In this document: positions 42,210-51,131 of the stretch, in pieces
Layout of the letters: every line of letters begins with the position of its first letter
Position numbering within the stretch: the stretch's first letter is position 1
NCBI GenBank assembly: GCA_051955985.1
Contig: JBQCGD010000170.1
Coordinates: forward strand, 28,423-92,422
DNA: 64,000 nucleotides
From: DATKPA01 sp051955985
Lineage (GTDB): Bacteria; Planctomycetota; Phycisphaerae; WQYP01
Reading direction: 5' to 3'
The notes under the pieces: generated by a model
Seen by the model: only the letters and a program-made list of their open reading frames with translations
Told to the model about the DNA's origin: nothing
Databases searched by the model: none
Translations under genes and position numbers: made by a program

Positions 42210-42320
42210 GCCCCCAATCCCAACTTCTTTGTCCTCTGCTAAACCAGGCTCCCCGTTCAACCGATAGGTTTTTTGTGCGGGTCGTCGCGTCTGGCGGCCT
42301 CGTTCCATGGAGGACCACGG

Positions 42321-42491
42321 ATGAACCCCGTCAAGAATATTCGGATCATGTGCCCCAACCTCAAGTGCCGCAGCATCTTGGTGGTGCCGGAAACGGCCCG
42401 CGGAAAGAACGTCAAGTGCAGCAACTGCACCACGCTCTTCAAGATCCCCGCTGCCGCCCCCACCCCCAGCCCCGCGGGCGCGAAGCACTAA
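42321..42491 (+). CDS. Small zinc-ribbon protein
   Basis: 56 aa. MCPNLKCRS and VKCSNCTTLF give four cysteines in two knuckles, resembling MJ0042-type ribbons that occur at the N-terminus of longer planctomycete and proteobacterial proteins; here the ribbon stands alone with a short Pro/Ala tail. GGAGGA is six bases before the ATG. Flanked by terminators on both sides, so an independent transcript. Confidence 0.72.
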   Translation: MNPVKNIRIMCPNLKCRSILVVPETARGKNVKCSNCTTLFKIPAAAPTPSPAGAKH

Positions 42492-42523
42492 GCTTCTCAC
42501 CCTCACATTCCAAAGAGCTGTAA

Positions 42524-42571
42524 GAAGGCAGGAGTGCGCGCCTGGGATGCGCTTCTGCCTTCCTTTTTTTT
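42524..42571 (+). terminator. Rho-independent terminator after the zinc-ribbon gene
   Basis: GAAGGCAG/CTGCCTTC stem with an inner GCGC pair block and a T8 tail. Confidence 0.82.
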
Positions 42572-42587
42572 GCAGCCTCTTTTCCGC

Positions 42588-43385
42588 TTATTTCTTCTTC
42601 TTCTGGTTCAGCAGGTTCCCCAGGTCCTTCGACAGGTCCTGGACCTGCGTGGCGGCGTTCTTGCCTCCATCCTTCGTCATGTTCTGAAGGTCCGAAACGA
42701 TCCCCTGCACCTGCGTGATCGAACCGCGCACCGCTTCCGGAATCTGCGGGTTCTGCGCAATCTGGTCGGCGACGTGGATGAGAATCTTGGAAACGACGTC
42801 GGCGATTTTCATCGGCCGGCCGTCCGGGTTCGTCGGGTCTTTTATCTCGATCGGCCCCAGGTCCAGCGTCATCGACTGCCCCAGCGTCGCAAGGTGGACC
42901 TTCGTGTTGCTGAGCTTGATCAGCCCGACGTGAATGTTGCGCCCCGGCGGCGTCGGGGCCGAGGCGCCGCCGGCGGCGGGCGTCGATTGCTTCGAGTGAT
43001 TGAGGATCTCCGAAAGGTTCGAGTTCAGGCCGTTCTGTTCGAGCAGCACCTCAAGGCCGTCGATGTCGATCTCGGGGATGACAACGTCGTTGGTGAAGAG
43101 GGAGGAAATCTGTGCCGACCCTTTCGCGTCGTGCATCGACAGGACCTTGTTGCTGGAGAACCCCGGCGGGTTGTTAACCGCCAGCCCGGAAAGTTCAAGC
43201 GTTCCCGCCGTGAGCGACACCTTCGCGGAATCGAGCGACGTGGGTTGCCCCGTCGATTGCGTCGCCCCGCGCTCAACGCCTGATCGCACGATCGCGTCCA
43301 GCGAGAAGTAGAGAATGACCACGGCAATGAGAAGAAGGGCGACGACGGCGATCACGGAGCGGAGGATCCATTTCTTGGCCGGCAT
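42588..43385 (-). CDS. AsmA-like protein
   Basis: 265 aa. One N-terminal membrane helix (SVIAVVALLLIAVVILYFS) and an extracytoplasmic repeat-type beta domain: SLDSAKVSLTAGTLELSGLAV, EIDIDGLEVLLEQNGLNSNL and IKLSNTKVHLATLG are AsmA-like motifs. The end (about 200-265) is helical and Gln/Lys-rich (QVQDLSKDLGNLLNQKKKK). AAAGGAG precedes the ATG. AsmA relatives are envelope proteins linked to lipid transport; the family usual length is longer, so this is a short version. Confidence 0.78.
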   Translation of the reverse strand: MPAKKWILRSVIAVVALLLIAVVILYFSLDAIVRSGVERGATQSTGQPTSLDSAKVSLTAGTLELSGLAVNNPPGFSSNKVLSMHDAKGSAQISSLFTNDVVIPEIDIDGLEVLLEQNGLNSNLSEILNHSKQSTPAAGGASAPTPPGRNIHVGLIKLSNTKVHLATLGQSMTLDLGPIEIKDPTNPDGRPMKIADVVSKILIHVADQIAQNPQIPEAVRGSITQVQGIVSDLQNMTKDGGKNAATQVQDLSKDLGNLLNQKKKK

Positions 43386-43615
43386 GCAAGCTCCTTTGGT
43401 TCGCTGAGAGCATTATCCGGCTGTCAGCCGGGCATGTCGAGGTCGACCACGGCCGCCTTGAGGCATCCATCCGTGAACATTACACCGCGGCGAAACGGAT
43501 GCCGGAGAGCCATATTGCGGTGTTTGAGCAGGGGCGGAAATCGCCGCCGTTTCTCCGCGTTGTGTGGGTGGGGGGCAAATGCTTCAATCTGTTTTTGCGG
43601 AAAGGTGGTTTGGTG

Positions 43616-45058
43616 ATGGCGCTCAGAGCTTTGATTCGTTCGTCCATTTTGTCGGCGACGGTTGTCGCGGCGTGCGGTGCGTTTGCGGGGATTGCGCTTG
43701 GCGAAGGCCTGCCCGCCTTCCCGGGCGCTGAGGGATACGGCGCCATGACGCCCGGCGGCCGCGGCGGAAAAGTCTACGTGGTCACCAATCTCAACGATCA
43801 CGGGCCCGGCAGCCTGCGCGAAGCGGTGGAGGCCTCCGGGCCGCGCATCGTCGAATTCGGCCTGTCGGGCACCATCCCCCTTGAGAAAGACCTCGAAATC
43901 ACCAGCCCCAACATCACGATCGCCGGACAAACCGCGCCCGGCGATGGCATCTGCCTGCGGAATTACAAGCTCGGCATCGCCACGCATGACGTGGTCGTGC
44001 GCTACCTCCGCATCCGGCGCGGCGATGAATCCCATCAACAGGATGATGGCATCGGCGTGTACGAGAACACCAAGGCGCCCGGCGACCCCTGGGCGGAAAA
44101 CGTCATGGTCGATCATTGCTCCGTGAGCTGGACCTGCGACGAGGGGATCAACACCTGGCACCACACGAAAAATGTCACCATCCAGTGGTGCATTATTTCC
44201 GAGGCCCTCCACAACGCCGTCCACGTCGGCCATGGCTTCGCGGCCACCATCGGCGGCGAGAATACAACCTACCATCACAACCTGCTTGCCAACTGCCCGG
44301 GACGAAACCCCAGCATCGGCGGCAACAACAACCACTTCAAAACCATCAACCTCGACTGGCGCAACAACGTCCTCTTCAACTGGCAGGAACGCACCCTCGA
44401 TGGAAAACCCTGGAGCATCAACATCATCAACAACTACCTGAAGCCCGGCCCTTCGACCAAATTGAAGGACCGCCTTGTCCGCATCGACAAGATCCGGAAC
44501 GATCCCCAGGGGCACTGGTACGTGGCCGGCAATTATTACGACGGCAATCCCGAACTCTCCGCCGACAACCGCAAGGGCGTGACCGGCGACGATGGCGTGA
44601 ATCCCGATGATTGGCTCGTGAAGGAGCCGTTCCAGACCGCCCCGGTGAAGACCGAAACCGCGCAGGCCGCCTACGAATCGGTGCTGGCCAATGTCGGGGC
44701 GAATCTGCCGAAACGCGACCCTGTCGACACTCGCATCGTCAACGAGGTGCGCACCGGCAAGACGACCTACGGCAATGGGATCGTGCAGTCACAGAAAAAT
44801 GTCGGCGGATGGCCCGACCTGAAGAGCGAGCCCGCCGCCAAGGATTCCGATGGCGATGGCATTCCCGATTGGTGGGAGAAAAAATACGGCCTCAATCCCG
44901 ATGATGCCTCTGACGGCGCGAAAGACCTCAATGGCGATGGCTATACGAACGTCGAAAAGTATCTCGACGGCATCGATCCGACCAGGAAAGTGGATTGGAC
45001 AAAGCCGGAAAACAACGTGAACCACCTGACCGAGAGCAAGCTCACCGAAGGTAAATGA
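43616..45058 (+). CDS. Pectate lyase (PL1-like), secreted, with a C-terminal calcium/dockerin-like segment
   Basis: 480 aa. Signal peptide from the ATG at 43616 (LIRSSILSATVVAACGAFAG), AAAGGTGG before it. Parallel beta-helix with FPGAEGYGAMTPGGRGGKVYVVTNL, ITIAGQTAPGDGI, NVMVDHCSVSWTCDEGINTW and YHHNLLANCPGRNPS, all pectate lyase family 1 signatures; Asp and Arg residues of the calcium/catalytic site are present. The last 60 residues hold DSDGDGIPDWWEKKYG and LNGDGYTNVEKYL, two EF-hand-like calcium loops. Cleaves pectate by beta-elimination, in line with the GH28 gene at 17801. Confidence 0.9.
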   Translation: MALRALIRSSILSATVVAACGAFAGIALGEGLPAFPGAEGYGAMTPGGRGGKVYVVTNLNDHGPGSLREAVEASGPRIVEFGLSGTIPLEKDLEITSPNITIAGQTAPGDGICLRNYKLGIATHDVVVRYLRIRRGDESHQQDDGIGVYENTKAPGDPWAENVMVDHCSVSWTCDEGINTWHHTKNVTIQWCIISEALHNAVHVGHGFAATIGGENTTYHHNLLANCPGRNPSIGGNNNHFKTINLDWRNNVLFNWQERTLDGKPWSINIINNYLKPGPSTKLKDRLVRIDKIRNDPQGHWYVAGNYYDGNPELSADNRKGVTGDDGVNPDDWLVKEPFQTAPVKTETAQAAYESVLANVGANLPKRDPVDTRIVNEVRTGKTTYGNGIVQSQKNVGGWPDLKSEPAAKDSDGDGIPDWWEKKYGLNPDDASDGAKDLNGDGYTNVEKYLDGIDPTRKVDWTKPENNVNHLTESKLTEGK

Positions 45059-45120
45059 CCGCAAGCCCAACGGCGACACGGAATCGAAACGGGTGCAATG
45101 TGTTCCGGCACTCGCTCATG

Positions 45121-45144
45121 GCCCGCGGCGTAACTGCCGCGGGC
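45121..45144 (+). terminator. Rho-independent terminator of the pectate lyase gene
   Basis: Perfect nine-pair stem GCCCGCGGC with complement, 6-base loop, followed by TTCTTG. Moderate T content only. Confidence 0.7.
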
Positions 45145-45187
45145 TTCTTGTTGAAGTGCGTCGGCTTTTTTGTTTCTCGGGAGTAAA

Positions 45188-45610
45188 ATGGCCGGTGCGA
45201 GTCCGCTTTGTGCTGGGGTCTTGATGAGCGAGCGCGGTGATCGGGAGAAACTGCAGTGGCGGCCGGCGGCGAGCCAGCCCGTCGTCGCGGATGAGCTGGA
45301 GTGGGCAATCGAGGGCCCGCTGACGATCGTCCATTTCTGGGCCCCTTGGAACCCCTACGACAAGACGATGGATGCCAACCTGCAGGCCCTGCAGGCCGAC
45401 GCCGGCGGCGTCGGGAAGCGATTTCGCTTTCTCTCCGCGAACACAGACGAGACCGTCTTCGAGCCGATCGTCGAGAAATTTCACGTCGGCGCCCTGCCCA
45501 CCCTGCTCTGTTTCTTGAACGGCAAAGTCGTCGGCCGCTTCCACGGCGTCCAGACTCTCGATGAGTTGAGGCAGTTCCTCCAGGAAATGACGCATGCGCG
45601 TGCCCGATGA
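45188..45610 (+). CDS. Thioredoxin-fold protein lacking the CxxC
   Basis: 140 aa. The thioredoxin fold is clear: LTIVHFWAPWNPYDKTMDANL, where the usual WC-GPC becomes W-NPY, then FLSANTDETV, FHVGALPTLLCFLNGKVVGRFHG with the cis-Pro loop (ALPT). Both redox cysteines are absent (C at TLLC is not in the site), so it cannot be a disulfide reductase. A GGGAG precedes the ATG at 45188; an ATG at 45224 is a shorter alternative. Sixty bases before a hybrid kinase gene, perhaps a partner or chaperone-like protein. Confidence 0.72.
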   Translation: MAGASPLCAGVLMSERGDREKLQWRPAASQPVVADELEWAIEGPLTIVHFWAPWNPYDKTMDANLQALQADAGGVGKRFRFLSANTDETVFEPIVEKFHVGALPTLLCFLNGKVVGRFHGVQTLDELRQFLQEMTHARAR

Positions 45611-45635
45611 AATGCAAAAGGGGCGGTGGGCCGGA

Positions 45636-45641
45636 TATACT
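45636..45641 (+). promoter_or_regulatory. -10 box (TATACT) for the hybrid kinase gene
   Basis: TATACT is 30 bases before the ATG at 45672, giving a 20-25 base leader with GGGGAG in it. Confidence 0.5.
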
Positions 45642-45671
45642 CCGGGTGCTGTGGCCAGTTGTGGGGAGTTG

Positions 45672-48311
45672 ATGAATATCACCTTGGACTTCGCAGACGT
45701 TTTTGCGGCGACACCTGGCCCCTATCTGCTCCTGGCGCCCGCTGCCGATTTTACCATCATCGGTGTCAATGAAGCCTACCTCGCCGCGACTCTGACGACC
45801 CGCGAAAAGCTCATCGGACGCCCTCTCTTCGAAGCCTTCCCTGACAACCCCTCCGATTCCTGCCCCACCGGCGTGAAAAATCTTCGCGCCTCCCTCGAAC
45901 TTGTGCAAAGCACCGGGAAACCCCACACCATGGCCGTGCAGAAGTACGACATCCGGCGTCCCGACGGCAGCTTCGAAGAACGCTTCTGGTCCCCGGTCAA
46001 TACGCCGGTGCTGGGCAAGGAGGGGAACGTGATCTGCATCATCCATCACGTGCAGGACGTGACTTCCTTTGTGCGGCTGAAACAGTCCGCCGCGGACCCG
46101 CGAAAAAGTGATGGCCCCTTGGCCGAGGCCGAACAGCGCCTGCAGGCAACTGAAATGCGCACGGCCGAGTTCGAACTGCGACTCGAAGCCGAAAAGGCAC
46201 TCGGTGAACTCTCCGCCGAACACGCCCGCCAGCTCCGCCTCTTCGAACAGATCTCCTCCACCACCCCTGACTTCATCTACGTCTTCGACCGCGACGGACG
46301 CTTCCGCTACGCCAACCGCCGCCTCCTGGAAGTCTGGGGAAAAACCTTCGAAGAAGCCGTCGGCAAAAACCTTTACGAACTCGGCTACCCCCGGTGGCAC
46401 GCCGACATGCACATGCGCGAACTCCAGCAGGTCATGACGACCAAGAAGCCCATCATGGGCGAGGTCCCCTTCACCGGCGGCAGCGGAATCTTCGGCGTCT
46501 ACGAGTACATCTTCACACCCGTCCTCGGTCCCGACGGCGAGGTGGAAGTGATCGCCGGCACCACGCGCGACGTGACCCAGCGCAAACGCGCCCAGCGCCT
46601 CGTCGCTGCGCAGAACCGCGCGCTCGAACTGGTCGCGACCGACGCCCCGCTGTCCGAAACCCTCGCCGTGTTGACCAAAGTCGTGGAGGAACTCGCCGAC
46701 AACCAGTCCGTCGCCGCGATCCTGCTCGTCACCCGGGAAGGGCTCCTGAAAACCGGCGCTGCCCCGAGCCTCCCTCCGGATTTCAACGCGGCCGTCGACA
46801 CCATCAAGGTGTCGCGCGGCGTCGGAACCTGTGCCGATGCCGCAGCGCGCGGCGAATCCGTCTGCACCCCGGACATCGAGAACGCGGCGTCGTGGCAGGG
46901 CTTGTCCCACCTGCCCGCCGCCCAGGGCCTCAAGGCCGCCTGGTCCATGCCCATCCGCGGCACCGGCGGGCGCATCCTCGGCACCTTCGGCACCTATTTC
47001 CGCGAATGCCGTGAGCCGACCCAGGCCGAAAAAGAGGTCGTCGAGGGTTTGTGCCGCCTGGCCAGCCTCGCCATCGAGCGCTCCGAGGCTGCCGCCGCCC
47101 GCGAAGAATTGCTCGCCAGCGAACGTGCCGCACGCGGCGATGCCGAACGCGCCAGCCGCATGAAGGATGAATTCCTCGCCACCCTCTCCCACGAACTCCG
47201 CACCCCCCTCAACGCCATCCTCGGCTGGTCGCAGATCCTCAAGCGCCACGGCGGCCACACCGAAGACGTCGCCGAGGGAATCGAAGTCATCGAACGCAAC
47301 GCCCGCGCCCAAACTCAGATCATCGAGGACCTGCTCGACATGAGCCGCATTATCAGCGGAAAGGTGCGCCTCGAAGTGCAGCGCGTCGACCTCGCCGCCG
47401 CCCTCCGCGCCGCGATCGAAACCGTCACCCCCGCGGCGCAGGCTAAAGGCGTCCGCGTGCAGGCGGTCCTCGACTCCCTCGCCGGTCCGGTGATGGGCGA
47501 CCTCGGCCGCCTCCAGCAGGTCTTCTGGAACCTCCTCTCCAACGCCGTGAAGTTCACCCCGCGCGACGGCCGCGTGCAGGTCCTCCTGGAACGCGTCAAT
47601 TCCCACCTCGAAGTGAGCGTCATCGACAGCGGCGAGGGTATCACTCCCGAATTCCTCCCCCACGTCTTCGACCGCTTCCGCCAGGCCGATGCATCCACCA
47701 CGCGCAAACACGGCGGCCTCGGCCTCGGGCTCGCCATCGTGAAGCAGTTGGCCGAATTGCACGGCGGAAGCGTCCGCGCAAAAAGCCCAGGCCCCGGCAA
47801 GGGCTCCACCTTCACCGTCATGCTGCCGCTGGCCCCCCTGGAAGAGAAAAAGACCAGCGACCCGCGACGTCATCCCGCCGCCGATGAAAAACTGCCGCCG
47901 CCCGCCGATGGCGAGCCCGTCGCCGACATCTCCGGAATGCGCGTCCTCGTCGTCGATGACGAGCCCGACTCCCGCGCCATGATGAAACGCATGCTCGAGG
48001 AACAAAACGCCAACGTGATCCTCGCCGCTTCCGCCGCCGAAGCGCTCGAACTCCTCAAACGCCACCGGCCCGACCTGCTCGTCTCCGACATCGGCATGCC
48101 CGGCGAAGACGGCTACGCGCTCATGCGACGCGTGCGCTCCCTCGCGCCTGACCACGGCGGCCAAACCCCCGCCGTCGCCCTCACCGCCTTTGCACGCGTC
48201 GAGGACCGCATGAAAGCCGTCATGGCCGGATTCCAGCACCACGTCGCCAAGCCCGTCGAGCCCGCCGAACTGATCGCCATGATGGCCAGCTTGCGGAAAC
48301 GGGGAGAGTGA
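45672..48311 (+). CDS. Hybrid sensor histidine kinase / response regulator
   Basis: 879 aa, no membrane helix, so cytoplasmic. Domains: PAS-like (about 5-130), a coiled stretch with RLQATEMRTAEFELRLEAEKAL, a second PAS (about 195-310, FIYVFDRDGRFRYANRRLLE), GAF (about 320-470), HisKA with His507 in TLSHELRTP, HATPase with NLLSNAVKF and GGLGLGLAIVKQLAELHGG, and a REC domain with Asp806 in SDIGMPGED. The first ATG of good context is 45672 (GGGGAG); a start at 45594 overlaps the gene before. Senses an unknown cytosolic or redox/ligand cue. A REC without output domain suggests phosphorelay to another protein. Confidence 0.92.
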   Translation: MNITLDFADVFAATPGPYLLLAPAADFTIIGVNEAYLAATLTTREKLIGRPLFEAFPDNPSDSCPTGVKNLRASLELVQSTGKPHTMAVQKYDIRRPDGSFEERFWSPVNTPVLGKEGNVICIIHHVQDVTSFVRLKQSAADPRKSDGPLAEAEQRLQATEMRTAEFELRLEAEKALGELSAEHARQLRLFEQISSTTPDFIYVFDRDGRFRYANRRLLEVWGKTFEEAVGKNLYELGYPRWHADMHMRELQQVMTTKKPIMGEVPFTGGSGIFGVYEYIFTPVLGPDGEVEVIAGTTRDVTQRKRAQRLVAAQNRALELVATDAPLSETLAVLTKVVEELADNQSVAAILLVTREGLLKTGAAPSLPPDFNAAVDTIKVSRGVGTCADAAARGESVCTPDIENAASWQGLSHLPAAQGLKAAWSMPIRGTGGRILGTFGTYFRECREPTQAEKEVVEGLCRLASLAIERSEAAAAREELLASERAARGDAERASRMKDEFLATLSHELRTPLNAILGWSQILKRHGGHTEDVAEGIEVIERNARAQTQIIEDLLDMSRIISGKVRLEVQRVDLAAALRAAIETVTPAAQAKGVRVQAVLDSLAGPVMGDLGRLQQVFWNLLSNAVKFTPRDGRVQVLLERVNSHLEVSVIDSGEGITPEFLPHVFDRFRQADASTTRKHGGLGLGLAIVKQLAELHGGSVRAKSPGPGKGSTFTVMLPLAPLEEKKTSDPRRHPAADEKLPPPADGEPVADISGMRVLVVDDEPDSRAMMKRMLEEQNANVILAASAAEALELLKRHRPDLLVSDIGMPGEDGYALMRRVRSLAPDHGGQTPAVALTAFARVEDRMKAVMAGFQHHVAKPVEPAELIAMMASLRKRGE

Positions 48312-48406
48312 GAATTCGCGCGGGTGGGGTTACCATGGAAAAAAGCGATCTTCCTTCGAGCATATGGGCCGTGCCTTCCCGGAAACGGCCCTTTCAGGAG
48401 TTTGTG

Positions 48407-48697
48407 ATGGCGATCCAAATCTACAAAGTCGTGCGGCAGGGCGCGTCCGGCGTGCGCTTCGAAACCGAAAACGGCCCCGCCTTCGTCGATCCCAACGGCC
48501 TCAGAAATCCTCAGATCGGCAAGATCGTCGGCAAAAAATTGATGGCCTACGTCCGCTGCGAAGTCGGCAACGGCGTCGCCGAAGTCCTCGGCGAGGCAAG
48601 CGATGACGAAGTCGCCGCCTTCGAAGGAAACGGTGGGGGGGAGGAAACAGTGGACAAGAGCGGCGAGGGGCCCTTCAAGTTCCCCGGAAAAGGATAA
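48407..48697 (+). CDS. Small hypothetical protein
   Basis: 96 aa. AGGAG lies six bases before the ATG at 48407. The first 65 residues (AIQIYKVVRQGASGVRFETENGP then KIVGKKLMAYVRCEVG) form an alternating-strand domain; the rest is acidic and Gly-rich. No family recognised. Unusual in lying between the kinase and the convergent kdsA gene. Confidence 0.6.
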   Translation: MAIQIYKVVRQGASGVRFETENGPAFVDPNGLRNPQIGKIVGKKLMAYVRCEVGNGVAEVLGEASDDEVAAFEGNGGGEETVDKSGEGPFKFPGKG

Positions 48698-48735
48698 GGC
48701 CCGGATCGCCCCGCTCGCCGGCCCCGGCTTCCAGG

Positions 48736-49602
48736 CTATGCCGTAAGAATCGCCTTCCGGATCGCAAGACACTGCCGGAGCAACGGCTCCAGGTCTTTCA
48801 AATGCAGGATGGTCGCGGCATCCGACGGCGATTTCTCCGGCGTCGGATGCACCTCGATGAACAGCCCGTTCGCCCCCGCCGCCGTCGCCGCCCGGGCCAG
48901 CAGCGGCACAAACTCCCGCTGCCCCGCCGTCGCATGCCCCAGCCCGCCCGGAAGCTGCGTCGAGTGCGTTGCATCCATCAGCACCGGAATCCCCCCCTCC
49001 GCCAACCGTTGCATCTGCGGAATGCCCGTCATGTCGTTCACCAGCCGGTTGTACCCGAAGAACGTGCCGCGCTCCGTCAGCATCGCATGCGCGTTCCCCG
49101 TCGACGCCACCTTCTGCACCGCGTTCTGCATCTCCCACGGCGCCATGAACTGCCCCTTCTTGATGTTCACCGGCTTGCCCGTCTTCCCCGCCGCCAGCAG
49201 CAGATCCGTCTGCCGGCACAGAAACGCCGGAATCTGCAGCAGGTCCACGAAATGCGACGCCGCCGTCGCCTGGTCCGATTCGTGAATGTCCGTCGTCACC
49301 GGCACGTTCAACTTCTCCCGCACCGCCGCCAGGATCTCCAGCCCCCGCTCCATCCCCGCCCCGCGCGCCGAAGCCGCGCTCGATCGATTCGCCTTGTCAT
49401 AAGACGCCTTGAACACGTACGCCACCCCCAGCTTCTCCGCGACCCCCTTCACCGCGCTCCCGATCTCCAGGCAAAGCGCCAGCGACTCAATCACGCACGG
49501 CCCGGCAATCAGAAGAAATCCGCCGCTCCCCGCATCCGCGGGATTCCAGGTCACAAGCGGCTGGTGATTCTTGTCGAGGGGCCCGAAGGGAATGGCGTGC
49601 AT
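48736..49602 (-). CDS. kdsA: 3-deoxy-8-phosphooctulonate synthase
   Basis: 288 aa. LLIAGPCVIES, YVFKASYDKANRSS, GAGMERGLEIL, NIKKGQFMAPWEM and DATHSTQLPGG are KdsA signatures. Condenses arabinose 5-phosphate with phosphoenolpyruvate to KDO-8-phosphate for lipopolysaccharide. A -10 box (TACAAT) at 49642-49637 overlaps the more upstream in-frame ATG (49638), so the ATG at 49602 is preferred. It converges on the gene at 48407. Confidence 0.94.
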   Translation of the reverse strand: MHAIPFGPLDKNHQPLVTWNPADAGSGGFLLIAGPCVIESLALCLEIGSAVKGVAEKLGVAYVFKASYDKANRSSAASARGAGMERGLEILAAVREKLNVPVTTDIHESDQATAASHFVDLLQIPAFLCRQTDLLLAAGKTGKPVNIKKGQFMAPWEMQNAVQKVASTGNAHAMLTERGTFFGYNRLVNDMTGIPQMQRLAEGGIPVLMDATHSTQLPGGLGHATAGQREFVPLLARAATAAGANGLFIEVHPTPEKSPSDAATILHLKDLEPLLRQCLAIRKAILTA

Positions 49603-49636
49603 GTCTTGGTCCGGTGCAAGATGCGGAGAAACCGGC

Positions 49637-49642
49637 ATTGTA
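49637..49642 (-). promoter_or_regulatory. -10 box (TACAAT) of kdsA
   Basis: Minus-strand TACAAT 35-40 bases before the chosen kdsA start. The -35 is weak. Confidence 0.45.
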
Positions 49643-49681
49643 CCGGAAGCCGCCTCAGGAATTCAGATTCCCCCGTCGAAA

Positions 49682-50584
49682 TCAGCGGAGAAGAAGCCGG
49701 AGAATCAAAAGCTTGACCGTCAGCAGCAGCGGAAAAAGCAGGTCGACATACATCAGGATGCGCGTCGCAAGGCGAAGCAGCTTGTTCCGCGATTGCCGCC
49801 AGATGCGCAGCAGCGAAATAAGCAGCGTGACAAGCGCGCAAATAAGCACCGTCCGCGGCAGCGAGGAAAGAATACCCACATAGAAAAACGACACGCTCGC
49901 AAGCGCCAGCCCCCAATTGAACCCCACGTCCGAGACGACCCCGAGCAACCCCCGCCCCGCGGCAATCGGATGAAGCTGCTGCAGCCGCTCCCGGAGCCGC
50001 GCCAAGTCGTCCGCCGGAATCCGCTTGGAAACGCTCACATGCCGCCCGATCGGAAGAAATACCTTGAAGGCATCCAGCGTTTCCGTGATCCGCCGGATGT
50101 TCACCGCCTCCACCCGCGTCCGCGGCGTCGCAAGCGACGAGACAATGAACCCCTGGTACGAGATTACGCAGCGGTACGTCGGCCACGAGCGGCGATTCCG
50201 CAGGACCACCCGAACGATCGTGGTCAGTTGAATCGCGCCGAAGATCACAAGGAAAATGATCGCCTCCAGCGGATCCAGCGAGCCGAGCATGTAATACTTC
50301 ACCGCGAACATCGCCGCGATCAGCAGAACGCTGACCAGCAGCGAAAGCCCCACGACGATGAACAGAAAGCGATCGCGCTTCTGCGGATCCAGCGTGAAAA
50401 CATCCACGTTCGTCCATTCCGGCGGATGCGTGAATTCGGAGGGAGTGGCATAGCGGAGTTCTGGCGGCGGTGGGGGGGGCGGGGGGGCGGCGGCGCCGAA
50501 ACAATATGCGGGATGTTCACTTCGGAAGACATGCGGGAAGTTTAAACGAGAGAACCGCCGGGTGGGAGAAAAATCCCCCCACAC
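49682..50584 (-). CDS. Membrane protein, PH-like (bPH) domain, Pro-rich N-terminus
   Basis: 300 aa from a GTG at 50584. A Pro-run (PPPPPPPPEL) is followed by two membrane helices (about 75-125), a bacterial PH-like part (IISYQGFIVSSL-type strand, RITETLDAFKVFLPIGRH), and two more helices at the end. An alternative start, ATG at 50532 (MSSEVNIPHIVSA), looks like a natural N-terminus but runs in another frame until the C-tracts; an indel there would join it to PELRYATPSEF. So the true start depends on the tract length. The kdsA gene lies downstream in the same direction, 43 bases away. Confidence 0.65.
   Translation of the reverse strand: MWGDFSPTRRFSRLNFPHVFRSEHPAYCFGAAAPPPPPPPPELRYATPSEFTHPPEWTNVDVFTLDPQKRDRFLFIVVGLSLLVSVLLIAAMFAVKYYMLGSLDPLEAIIFLVIFGAIQLTTIVRVVLRNRRSWPTYRCVISYQGFIVSSLATPRTRVEAVNIRRITETLDAFKVFLPIGRHVSVSKRIPADDLARLRERLQQLHPIAAGRGLLGVVSDVGFNWGLALASVSFFYVGILSSLPRTVLICALVTLLISLLRIWRQSRNKLLRLATRILMYVDLLFPLLLTVKLLILRLLLR
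50472..50487 (-). repeat. Homopolymer pair G8-C-G7 (C8/C7 on the coding strand)
   Basis: Eight Gs (50472-50479), C, seven Gs (50481-50487) inside the coding start of the PH-like gene. Slippage here would switch between two reading frames that both have a start codon. Confidence 0.7.
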
Positions 50585-50588
50585 AGCC

Positions 50589-51131
50589 TCACTGCAGCAC
50601 CGTAAACATCAACCGCGCATACGCCGCCAGCGACACCAGCGACATGATCAGCATGTAAATCAAAAACGACAGCATCTGCCCCCACGCCATCAGCACCAGC
50701 GCAATCAGGCACAGCGAGATCGTCGCCACCGTCAACACCATCGAAATGATGAACCATCGCCGGATCGTGAGAATCTGCCGGTTCGCATGATCCATCGCCC
50801 CCAGGTCCAGGAAGTTCAGGTGCTTGAAGACCGGGTTCCGGTTCGCCGTGTCCTGGTCCTTCTTCACGTGCTCCACGAAAAGATGCCAGCGCTGGTACGC
50901 GAAAAGCGTCCGGAACGGTTCGATAATAAAAGTCGACGGGTCCCCGATCATCCGCGTCGCATGGTTCTCCATCTGCGCATTCAACGCCTGCAGCCGGTAA
51001 AGCACGATCGCCGCAAGGAACCCGAACGCCCCCGCGAGCGCCTGCGCAATCGTCGAATACCCGTAGTAGAACACCGACGGGTCCACCGTGGGCGCCGGCG
51101 ATTGCCCAATCGTCGAAAACAGAAGCGACAC
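50589..51131 (-). CDS. Small membrane protein, unknown function
   Basis: 180 aa from a GTG at 51131 (AAGGA seven bases before); the open frame to 51296 has no family sequence. One helix near residue 20-40 (STIAQALAGAFGFLAAIVLY), then a polar helical part (about 45-110, FRTLFAYQRWHLFVEHVKKDQ), then two C-terminal helices. Family not recognised. Its stop is four bases from the next gene's GTG. Confidence 0.65.
   Translation of the reverse strand: MSLLFSTIGQSPAPTVDPSVFYYGYSTIAQALAGAFGFLAAIVLYRLQALNAQMENHATRMIGDPSTFIIEPFRTLFAYQRWHLFVEHVKKDQDTANRNPVFKHLNFLDLGAMDHANRQILTIRRWFIISMVLTVATISLCLIALVLMAWGQMLSFLIYMLIMSLVSLAAYARLMFTVLQ

Noticed and set aside
45042..48242. A 1066-aa minus-strand open frame opposite the hybrid kinase
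   Set aside because: Same cause: codon bias of the kinase gene leaves no stops in the antisense frame; no domain is seen.
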